A stretch of DNA of 62,979 nt. Origin: Akkermansiaceae bacterium UBA5689 (lineage in GTDB: Bacteria > Verrucomicrobiota > Verrucomicrobiia > Verrucomicrobiales > Akkermansiaceae). The stretch lies in contig DIHT01000169.1 of assembly GCA_002420305.1 (NCBI GenBank), positions 34,120 to 97,098 of the forward strand, in the 5' to 3' direction. Made by a program: the position numbers and the translations under genes. The notes below the pieces were generated by a model that saw only the letters and a list, made by a program, of their open reading frames with translations, had not been told where the DNA came from and made no database searches. Below, piece after piece: positions 9,731 through 16,975 of this stretch. Position 1 is the stretch's first letter. Every line of letters starts with the position of its first letter.

Positions 9731-11005
9731 ATGGTGATCAGCAAACAACTCTTCATCCTGGCTTTTTTCACTCACTTGGCGGTCATTGCACCAGGAGAAA
9801 CAGCCCAGACAACAGAGCGGGAAGCTGAACCCGGCACGGAACCCGCGACAATCTCAGGGTCCCTCTATCTCGACCCATGGCAAATCGAAAAGGAATTTCT
9901 GCTAACACCCTTGGCGCTCCAGGAATGGCTGGAGCTCGAACTTCAACCTGACTCACTTCTCTCACCGGAGCATAGAAACTCCCTCAAGCCAGTCATTGGT
10001 AAGTTCCTTGCCGCACGATGCCCGGTCTCGATCCGGGACGAGCCTGTTCCTTTCACTCTCGACAGGATTAACTTTATCCAACCAGACTCATTAGAGTTTA
10101 TCCCCATCTCCCCTGATCAAACCGTCACCGCAGGAGAGACCTGGATTAGTGTAGTCTTTTCTACCCCGCAATCTGACCATAGACAGGCACTCCAATTGAT
10201 GTGGGACCTCATGCCGCAGGCTCCCGACTCTGTGACCATCAAAGTAGCAGATCCAGAAGGGACCCGAAAGTTTGAACTCAGCCGGCTTAACCCTGCCCTG
10301 AATGTCCGCGGTCGCTTTCACCCGAACGCTCGCACTCCTCCGCCCCTCCCTCCATCGATCGTGGATAGCCCTCCTAGCCTCCTGACTCTTCCGTGGATGA
10401 GCGTCCTTCTCCTTGCTGCTGCCACTCTCTGGGGACTTCGCCTGCTACACGCTCGTAAAAAGAGTCTCCTGAGAACGACCGCCATTATTCTAATCGGTCT
10501 GGGCGCTATTCCAGCCAGAGCAATTTCGATCAAAGTCCCCCTGAAGAATACGTGGAACGCTGTCAGCGACACAGACGCCATGGAGATCCTTGATCCTCTC
10601 CTTCGGCGAATCTACCACTCCTTCAACTACACGAACCAAGAACAGCAATATGAAGAGTTGAGCCTTGCTGCCTCCGGCGAAGCCCTGACTCCGATTTTTC
10701 TCGAATTACAACGCACCCTTCGCAGCAGGGAAAGAGATGGGTCCCGGGTAAGGGTCAATACCATCAACATATCGGCGTGCACCGTGAGCGACCTGAAAGA
10801 GCGCCCCGGTTTTGAAGCTCTCTGCGAGTGGCAGGCCTCAGGAAGGGTTGGGCACTGGGGCCACTTTCATGACCGCACCAATAGCTATAATGCCACCTTC
10901 ATCATCGAACCATCGAGTGGGACATGGAAAATAACCAGACTTGATCTCCACGGCCGCGAGAGAAATCCTGACGCCCAGCAATCAGCACCGCGTCTACCAG
11001 AGTGA
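9731..11005 (+). CDS. Unknown membrane-anchored exported protein, first gene of a metal ABC operon
   Basis: I do not recognise this family. The 424-residue protein has an N-terminal signal peptide (MVISKQLFILAFFTHLAVIA), an exported beta-rich half (about 30-205), a proline-rich linker, two hydrophobic segments (about 217-240 and 247-265) separated by HARKKSLLR, and a C-terminal domain (about 280-415) with an NTF2-like look and a conserved-looking GHWGHFHDRTN patch. Its stop overlaps the next start by 4 bases (GTGA), so it is translationally coupled to the ABC ATPase. The ATG at 9731 or GTG at 9734 gives a clean signal peptide; an in-frame TTG at 9701 is less likely. The operon suggests a part in zinc or other metal handling in the envelope. 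Confidence 0.75.
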   Translation: MVISKQLFILAFFTHLAVIAPGETAQTTEREAEPGTEPATISGSLYLDPWQIEKEFLLTPLALQEWLELELQPDSLLSPEHRNSLKPVIGKFLAARCPVSIRDEPVPFTLDRINFIQPDSLEFIPISPDQTVTAGETWISVVFSTPQSDHRQALQLMWDLMPQAPDSVTIKVADPEGTRKFELSRLNPALNVRGRFHPNARTPPPLPPSIVDSPPSLLTLPWMSVLLLAAATLWGLRLLHARKKSLLRTTAIILIGLGAIPARAISIKVPLKNTWNAVSDTDAMEILDPLLRRIYHSFNYTNQEQQYEELSLAASGEALTPIFLELQRTLRSRERDGSRVRVNTINISACTVSDLKERPGFEALCEWQASGRVGHWGHFHDRTNSYNATFIIEPSSGTWKITRLDLHGRERNPDAQQSAPRLPE

Positions 11006-11676
11006 ACACCCTGCTCAGCATACACTCTCTCGAGTTTTCATACTCCAGAAATGGCTACCGGATGTTCATCCCAAAATTTGAGTGCGCAGAAGGCCAGACT
11101 ATCGCTCTGGTAGGACCGAGTGGTTGTGGCAAATCCACCTTTCTTAATCTGATCGCGGGAATCCTCAATCCTTCTGCAGGAAGCATCTACATCGACACAA
11201 CCGAAATCACTTCACTCAGTCGGGCGGCCTCAGCTGCATTCAGGCTTTCGGAAATTGGCCTCATCTTTCAAGAATTCGAATTGGTTGAGCACCTGTCCGT
11301 TGGTGACAACGTTCTTCTTCCCTCCTACCTCGGCTCCCAAAAAGACCAAGCCGTCATAGAAAAGAGAGCGAAGGATCTTGCTCGCGATTTTGGCATTCTC
11401 AATTACTGGGACGCGCTCCCGGAAAGCCTTTCTCATGGCGAAAGACAGCGCGCAGCCATCTGCAGAGCACTCAGCGCACGCCCTAGACTGCTGTTGGCCG
11501 ATGAGCCCACGGGAAATCTCGACCCCGTGAATAAGGAGAAAACCCTCGAGTTGATGCTTTCTAGTGCGAAAGAGCACAAACAGGGATTGCTGGTGGTCAC
11601 ACATGACCTCGAACTCGTCCACGCCTTCGATGCTGTCATTCAGTTCGAGGAGATCAACCAACACGGACAGAAATAG
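11002..11676 (+). CDS. ABC transporter ATPase, LolD/MacB type
   Basis: A 224-residue stand-alone nucleotide-binding subunit. It has Walker A GPSGCGKST (about residues 33-41), a Q-loop in IFQEFELVEHLSV, the signature LSHGERQ in place of LSGGQ, Walker B LLLADEPTGNLD and a switch histidine in VVTHD. These features place it with the LolD/MacB/FtsE group, which partners FtsX-type permeases, and indeed one follows 5 bases downstream. The GTG start overlaps the upstream stop. The final gene of the operon encodes a TroA-fold metal-binding lipoprotein, which is not the usual partner of this ATPase type, so the complex is probably a metal-linked MacB-like machine rather than a lipoprotein exporter. Family call is firm; substrate is inference. 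Confidence 0.9.
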   Translation: MNTLLSIHSLEFSYSRNGYRMFIPKFECAEGQTIALVGPSGCGKSTFLNLIAGILNPSAGSIYIDTTEITSLSRAASAAFRLSEIGLIFQEFELVEHLSVGDNVLLPSYLGSQKDQAVIEKRAKDLARDFGILNYWDALPESLSHGERQRAAICRALSARPRLLLADEPTGNLDPVNKEKTLELMLSSAKEHKQGLLVVTHDLELVHAFDAVIQFEEINQHGQK

Positions 11677-11681
11677 ACAGC

Positions 11682-12866
11682 ATGCGAATTGCAGGCATCG
11701 CATATCTCAGCTGGAAGGCACTTCGGCATCGTCCATTTCGATCGCTTCTTCTAATCGGCACCATTGCGCTCACACTCTACTTTCCCCGCGCTCTGCAGGA
11801 GTTCATTGCCCGGAGCGAGGAAGTTCTTGGCGCAAGAGCGAGGTCCACCCCTCTTCTCATTGGCCCCCGTGGAAGCTCGATAGACCTTACGCTCAACGCT
11901 CTCTATTTTACGCCTCAGGAACTCCCCCCTCTTGACTATTCTTCCTATGAAAATCTCGCTCGAAGGGATTTAGGGAACACGATCCCAATTCACTCGCGCT
12001 TCCGCTCGGGAAGTTCTCCAATCGTCGGCACCTCATTAGAATATTTCAAACTCCGTGCACTCTCAATAGATACCGGCCGATCGATGACTCGCCTTGGGGA
12101 TTGTGTCATCGGAGCACGCCTTGCCGAAAGCAAAGACCTGAAGCCAGGTGACACAATAACATCATCTCCTGAAAACATTTTTGATCTAGCGGGAGTGTAT
12201 CCTCTTCGGATGCGCATCACTGGAATTCTCGCACCTAACAGAACACCTGATGATCACGCGATCTTCGTCGACCTGAAAACTACGTGGATTATTGAGGGCC
12301 TCGCCCACGGCCATCAGAAACTTTCTCAAGCTGAAATCATGGGCTCAAGCCGGAACTCCGCGGGGCCTATCCTTCGCGCCAATGCCTCAGTTGTTGAATT
12401 CAACGAAGTGACTGAGGCAAACCTAGGGGATTTCCACTTTCATGGAGACTACGGAAACTACCCACTTTCTTCGGTGATTCTTGCTCCGTCTGATAAGAAG
12501 CATCGAGCGCTCGCCCTTGCCTCCTACCAGGATCCGGTAAATCCTCAGCAAATCGTCATCCCAGCCACCGCGGTCGAGCACCTCGCCAACACCCTTTTTG
12601 CTACCCAGCGTCTTGCTTTGGTCGCCTTCAGCCTTCTCGGAATCGCTGCACTGGCTCTGGCCCTGATGGTGTTTCTCCTCTCCTTTCGACTTCGAGAGCG
12701 GGAAATGCGCACCTACGCAAAGATCGGCGCAACGAGACTAGCAATCCTCTGCTTGCAGGGAGCCGAGGTAACCATAATTGCCGTTGCCGCGACCATTATT
12801 GCACAGATCGGCATCACCCTCACCAGAGCAGCAGCACCAGACCTGCTCACCCGATTGATCAGTTAG
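11682..12866 (+). CDS. FtsX/MacB-type ABC permease with only three visible membrane segments
   Basis: This 394-residue protein has one N-terminal membrane helix (about 17-37), a large periplasmic domain (about 40-300, MacB core-like), then a second helix (about 305-330), the coupling loop typical of FtsX-type permeases (REREMRTYAKIGATR) and a third helix (about 350-378). It stops there, whereas MacB/LolC-type subunits normally have a fourth helix. The next gene begins 17 bases later, so there is no leftover coding sequence for the missing helix. It is the partner of the ATPase upstream. Similar ATPase plus FtsX-type permease pairs occur in zinc-regulated loci of Vibrio (zrg) and Pseudomonas (zrm), which supports a zinc-related function here. 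Confidence 0.85.
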   Translation: MRIAGIAYLSWKALRHRPFRSLLLIGTIALTLYFPRALQEFIARSEEVLGARARSTPLLIGPRGSSIDLTLNALYFTPQELPPLDYSSYENLARRDLGNTIPIHSRFRSGSSPIVGTSLEYFKLRALSIDTGRSMTRLGDCVIGARLAESKDLKPGDTITSSPENIFDLAGVYPLRMRITGILAPNRTPDDHAIFVDLKTTWIIEGLAHGHQKLSQAEIMGSSRNSAGPILRANASVVEFNEVTEANLGDFHFHGDYGNYPLSSVILAPSDKKHRALALASYQDPVNPQQIVIPATAVEHLANTLFATQRLALVAFSLLGIAALALALMVFLLSFRLREREMRTYAKIGATRLAILCLQGAEVTIIAVAATIIAQIGITLTRAAAPDLLTRLIS

Positions 12867-12883
12867 CGTTCAGAATTCTACCT

Positions 12884-13846
12884 ATGAAATCCACCTCCTC
12901 TCCTGCCCTTCTCATTCTCGTCACCGCGACTCTCGTAAGTTCATGCCACAACTCCACTAAGAAAGAGATCCTGTCGCTCTCCGAGAGACGCAAGCCTATC
13001 ATCGCAACCGTCAACTACCCACTTGCCTATTTTGCCCAAAGGCTATCCGGGGAATTTGCCGATGTTCTGTTTGAGGCCCCTCCAAACGTAGATCCAGCTT
13101 ACTGGAATCCAACCGACGACCAAGTAGGCGCCATCCAGACAGCAGACCTTGTTCTTCTCAATGGAGCCAACTACGCAAAGTGGACTTCGAGTCGCACCAT
13201 TCCATACGAAGCAACCGTAATAACATCGTCATCTTTCGAGGACACCTTCATCAAGCTAGAGGAAGGAACAAGCCACACTCATAAGAGTGGAACCACTAGT
13301 CATACGCATGGGGGATTTGCATCAACGACCTGGCTTGATCTTGAACTGGCCTGCAAACAAGCTTCTTCAACCGCAGACGCTCTTTGCGAACAATTCCCGG
13401 AGCATGTGGAGTCTATCTCTGGCAAACTTAAAATTCTTCTCGAGGAGATGAGGGACCTCGATCGCCAGATGAAACTCGTAACCGCTCCTCTCCGGGGCAC
13501 TACCCTGGTAGCATCTCATCCAGTCTACCAGTATTGGACTCGCGCTTATGGCCTCTCGGCCCATGCCCTGCATTGGGAACCAATGCAGAAACTTGGCACT
13601 CCTGAAATGGGCGAACTCGCGGCAATTCAGGACGAGAAATCCCCCGTGAAATATTTCATCTGGGAAGGGCCGCCCACTGAGGAGAACACCAACAAAATCA
13701 AAATGGCCGGATTTATCAATATCGTGGTGGACCCATGTGGAGCACGACCTGCGAAAGGAGATTTCCTGACCGTCATGCAGGAAAATATTTCATCCCTGTC
13801 CGAAGCCATTACGCAAGGAACCTCCTCAAACACGGGGACTCCATAG
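12884..13846 (+). CDS. TroA/ZnuA-fold metal-binding lipoprotein with histidine-rich loop
   Basis: A 320-residue lipoprotein (lipobox LVSSC, cysteine 21) of the ABC zinc/manganese solute-binding family. It has a short histidine-rich stretch (SHTHKSGTTSHTHGG, about 130-144), a mark of zinc proteins. It keeps the C-terminal-half histidine (ASHPVYQYW, His212) and an aspartate in VVDP, but the usual DPH at the first ligand reads DPAYWNP and the usual DPHxW reads STTWLDL, so two of four canonical ligands appear to be lost. It is the last gene of the operon with an FtsX-type permease instead of an ABC-3 permease. It probably binds zinc differently from ZnuA, perhaps as a sensor or chaperone. The second metal system in the window (30735-31715) keeps all ligands, which makes the contrast clear. 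Confidence 0.88.
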   Translation: MKSTSSPALLILVTATLVSSCHNSTKKEILSLSERRKPIIATVNYPLAYFAQRLSGEFADVLFEAPPNVDPAYWNPTDDQVGAIQTADLVLLNGANYAKWTSSRTIPYEATVITSSSFEDTFIKLEEGTSHTHKSGTTSHTHGGFASTTWLDLELACKQASSTADALCEQFPEHVESISGKLKILLEEMRDLDRQMKLVTAPLRGTTLVASHPVYQYWTRAYGLSAHALHWEPMQKLGTPEMGELAAIQDEKSPVKYFIWEGPPTEENTNKIKMAGFINIVVDPCGARPAKGDFLTVMQENISSLSEAITQGTSSNTGTP

Positions 13847-13956
13847 CACCTTAAGACCACGATGCGCGACCAGATGACACTCGGAATCCTATCATTGAAA
13901 TCTTGCTACCTGTCGGTGGGTGTGCAGCCTGTTGCAAATTGAACTACCTTCTATCC

Positions 13957-14964
13957 ATGAACTTCCTCAAACGTATTTTCCTCCTCGGCGCCGCCACGGC
14001 GCTCGGCCTTTCCTCAGCTCAGGCTGATCACCACCTCTCCGTTCATTACAAGGGAAAAGCCGGACCGGGTAAGGGCAAGCACGTCGTCCTTATAAGTGGC
14101 GATGAGGAATACCGCTCAGAGGAGTGCCTCCCCATGCTTGGCCGTATTCTGTCAGACCATCATGGATTCGACTGCACGGTTCTATTCTCGGTGAACGATA
14201 AGGGTGAAATCGACCCAAACAACCAGAAGAGCGTCACCAACTCCAAGGCCATGGCCTCAGCCGACCTCATTATCATTGCACTTCGATTCCGCAATTGGCC
14301 TGACGAGGATATGAAGCACTTTGCAGACGCTTATCACCGCGGCCTACCAATCATCGGACTGAGAACGAGCACTCATGCATTTCAACTTCGTCAAGGCTCC
14401 TACCGGGACTTCAACAGCTTTGGCAAGAAAGTCCTTGGCGAAGGCTGGGTCAGCCACTGGGGCGGTCACAAGCGCGAGGGCTGCCGGGGGGTCGTAGAGG
14501 AAAGCAACAAAAGCCATCCTATTCTTAAGGGTGCGACTGATATCTTTGCCGACAGTGACACTTACGAAGCAGCCCCACCCGCCGACGCCACAATTTTAAT
14601 GCGTGGATTGGTTACTGATTCTCTGAAGCCGGATTCAAAGCCTGTCACCGGAAAGCAGAAGAAAAACCGCGCCACAGGAAAGGTCCAGGACGTAAACGAG
14701 CCCGCCATGCCCGTGGCTTGGACTCGGGAATTAAAGAATCCCAAGGGCAACACCAACAGACTCTTCTGCACAACCATGGGGGCCGCAACCGACTTTAAAA
14801 GCGAAGGTCTTCGACGCATGATCGTGAACGGCGTCCTCTGGGGCCTCGGAATGGAAGACAAAATCGACGGCAAGGCAGATGTTACTCCGATCGGTGAATA
14901 CAACCCCACATTCTACAGTTTTAACGGGTTTAAAAAGGGAGTGAAGCCTGCCGACCATAAATAA
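13957..14964 (+). CDS. Exported ThuA domain protein
   Basis: A 335-residue secreted protein with a signal peptide (MNFLKRIFLLGAATALGLSS, cleavage near AQA) and one ThuA domain, a class I glutamine-amidotransferase-like fold often linked to trehalose and other sugar use. Diagnostic stretches are VLISGDEEYRSEE near the start, ALRFRNWPDEDMKHF, then WVSHWGGH and PVAWTRE further on. The ATG at 13957 is chosen because it begins the signal peptide; an upstream in-frame ATG at 13903 would place 18 cysteine-rich residues before it. A hairpin follows the gene. It is not obviously in an operon with the metal genes upstream, from which it is separated by 110 bases. Confidence 0.9.
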   Translation: MNFLKRIFLLGAATALGLSSAQADHHLSVHYKGKAGPGKGKHVVLISGDEEYRSEECLPMLGRILSDHHGFDCTVLFSVNDKGEIDPNNQKSVTNSKAMASADLIIIALRFRNWPDEDMKHFADAYHRGLPIIGLRTSTHAFQLRQGSYRDFNSFGKKVLGEGWVSHWGGHKREGCRGVVEESNKSHPILKGATDIFADSDTYEAAPPADATILMRGLVTDSLKPDSKPVTGKQKKNRATGKVQDVNEPAMPVAWTRELKNPKGNTNRLFCTTMGAATDFKSEGLRRMIVNGVLWGLGMEDKIDGKADVTPIGEYNPTFYSFNGFKKGVKPADHK

Positions 14965-14994
14965 CCCTGGTTTCCTTATAACTTCATTTGCACC

Positions 14995-15019
14995 CGGGCC
15001 GCAGTTCTTCTGCGGCCCG
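14995..15019 (+). terminator. Hairpin terminator after the ThuA gene
   Basis: A perfect 10-bp stem, CGGGCCGCAG (14995-15004) pairing with CTGCGGCCCG (15010-15019), closes a TTCTT loop 31 bases after the ThuA stop codon. The bases that follow (CTTGCATTAAG) are not a clear U-tract, so it may act as a weak intrinsic terminator or as an mRNA 3-prime stabiliser. Confidence 0.6.
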
Positions 15020-15104
15020 CTTGCATTAAGAGGCAAACCTCAGGCTTATTTCTTCGTACTACCTTCTTGTGCATTGCCCTCCCAAGCTCATCGTCACCAC
15101 AAAC

Positions 15105-16082
15105 ATGAACACACGCACTCTCGGAAGGAATGGATGCCACATCGGCGAGATTGGACTCGGATGCTGGCAACTCGGCGGAAGCGAATTTGGACCACTGGAT
15201 GAAACAACGGCGCACGAGATCCTCTTTGCAGCCAAAAATAATGGGTCAAACTTTTTCGACACTGCAAATGTCTATGGCGCCGGGCGGAGCGAGTCCCTCA
15301 TTGGCGCATTTCTGAAGAATCATGGCGCGGGGATTACGGTCGCGTCCAAAACCGGAAGAGAGGTTTATCCCGATGGCTACAGTCGGGAGAACCTTAGGAA
15401 ATCCACCCTGGAAAGTATCGCCAGACTGGGGTTACAACATCTTGACCTCCTTCAACTACACTGCGTCCCTCACTCAGTGCTTCTCGACGGAGCAATCTTC
15501 GACTGGCTACGAGAGCTGAAAGATGAGGGGTTGATACGAGAATTTGGTGCGAGTGTGGAAAGCGTCGAGGAGGGGCTAACCTGCCTGCAGCACAGTGACC
15601 TTGTCTCCCTTCAGGTCATTTTTAATCCGTTTAGACAGAAGCTGATCGATGAGCTATTCCCCCGTGCGGAGGAACTGGGGGTAGGCATCATTGTCAGGCT
15701 CCCGCTAGCGAGCGGCCTACTCAGCGGAAAGTTCACTGCACAGACCGTCTTCGGGGAAGATGACCATCGAAACTTCAATCGCGATGGGGCACATTTTAAT
15801 GTCGGGGAGACGTTTGCTGGAATCCCGTTTAAAAAAGGTCTTGAGCTTGCTGATCATCTCCGCGGCCTCGTCCCAGAGGGAATGACAATGGCTCAAATGA
15901 GCCAACGATGGATTTTAGACTTCAGTGCGGTTTCCGTTATCATTCCCGGAGCGAGCTCTTCCGCTCATGCCCGCGAAAACGCCGGTGTCACCAAGATTCC
16001 TCCCCTCTCATCAGACCTTCACTTGGCCCTCTGCCAGTTCTACCGGGAAGAAGTTCATCAGCATATCCGAGGGGCTTACTGA
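15105..16082 (+). CDS. Aldo/keto reductase family oxidoreductase
   Basis: A 325-residue cytoplasmic NADPH-dependent oxidoreductase. It shows the family pattern: MNTRTLGRNGCHIGEIGLGC at the start, the catalytic Asp-Tyr segment FFDTANVYG, a catalytic lysine in VASKTGRE, the histidine region in LLQLHCVPH and the C-terminal cofactor segment VIIPGASSSAHARENAG. The ATG at 15105 is chosen because it begins the conserved strand; the in-frame ATG at 15069 adds 12 residues with no family support. It lies after the ThuA terminator and 47 bases before the next gene, with which it may be co-transcribed. Substrate cannot be told from sequence. Confidence 0.93.
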   Translation: MNTRTLGRNGCHIGEIGLGCWQLGGSEFGPLDETTAHEILFAAKNNGSNFFDTANVYGAGRSESLIGAFLKNHGAGITVASKTGREVYPDGYSRENLRKSTLESIARLGLQHLDLLQLHCVPHSVLLDGAIFDWLRELKDEGLIREFGASVESVEEGLTCLQHSDLVSLQVIFNPFRQKLIDELFPRAEELGVGIIVRLPLASGLLSGKFTAQTVFGEDDHRNFNRDGAHFNVGETFAGIPFKKGLELADHLRGLVPEGMTMAQMSQRWILDFSAVSVIIPGASSSAHARENAGVTKIPPLSSDLHLALCQFYREEVHQHIRGAY

Positions 16083-16129
16083 GATCCAGCGCACGAATCG
16101 CGCAAGCGTTTCTGCCAGTCGAAACCTCA

Positions 16130-16975
16130 ATGAAAATCACACCAATTACTTCAGCAACCTTGGCTGTCCTACTGAGTTGGACCACGAACATTTGCCATGC
16201 CGACTCAAAACAATCTCTCAAGATCAGGATCAACCCTGAAAACTTCAATGCCTCAAGAGCAGATATTGGAGCGGTGTGTCGATCAGCGGGAGACCAGCTG
16301 ATGAAACAGATGGAGGGGGTGCCGGCCCTTACCGTCCAGGTAAGCCGGGGCCAGCATGGGCCTATTGCACTCTTCAAGCGAGGCAAGGAAGGTGAATACT
16401 TAGTGAAATTGGCCACTGAGAAAACCTTCTGGGCACAGTATGCCTACCAGTTCTCTCACGAAATCTGCCACGTTCTCTGCGGATACGAGAATGATTATCG
16501 TGGGAATTTATGGTTCGAAGAGTCTCTTTGTGAGACAGCGTCGCTCTACTGCCTGCGGGCGATGTCACGGGAATGGAGGACTACTCCTCCTTATGGCAAC
16601 TGGAGAAGCTTCTCTCCTGCTCTCTTCGACTACGCTGACAACATCCAGAAAGGGCGGGATGATTATATCGAGATCCTACGCATTGGGTTACCCGTGTATT
16701 ACCGGAAACATGCAGCCCATCTTTCTGATAATCCTACCGATCGAAAAAAAAATGGTGCTATTGCCCTCGTCCTCTTGACCCTGCTCGAACGAAATCCGGA
16801 GCATTGGAATGCCATCCGATGGTTAAACTCCTCGCCCTCTCCTGAAGGAGAAACCTTTCTTCAGTATCTGACAAAGTGGCACCGGGCTGTGCCGGAGAAA
16901 CATACCGACTTTGTTGAGGCCACTGCTTCTCTCTTTGGAATTTCCTTGCCCGAACTCCCCGAGGTCAGGGAATGA
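16130..16975 (+). CDS. Exported HExxH putative metallopeptidase
   Basis: A 281-residue exported protein. From the ATG at 16130 it has a signal peptide (MKITPITSATLAVLLSWTT, cleavage near CHA), and at residues 110-114 HEICH, a zinc-binding HExxH, followed 16 residues later by WFEESLCE, whose glutamate is well placed as the third ligand of a gluzincin (MA clan). I do not recognise a named family. Longer in-frame starts inside the aldo/keto reductase gene would place 74 low-quality residues before the signal peptide and are rejected. Its 3-prime end overlaps the convergent kinase gene by 11 bases. It is one of three secreted HExxH proteins in the window, each with unrelated surroundings. Confidence 0.8.
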   Translation: MKITPITSATLAVLLSWTTNICHADSKQSLKIRINPENFNASRADIGAVCRSAGDQLMKQMEGVPALTVQVSRGQHGPIALFKRGKEGEYLVKLATEKTFWAQYAYQFSHEICHVLCGYENDYRGNLWFEESLCETASLYCLRAMSREWRTTPPYGNWRSFSPALFDYADNIQKGRDDYIEILRIGLPVYYRKHAAHLSDNPTDRKKNGAIALVLLTLLERNPEHWNAIRWLNSSPSPEGETFLQYLTKWHRAVPEKHTDFVEATASLFGISLPELPEVRE

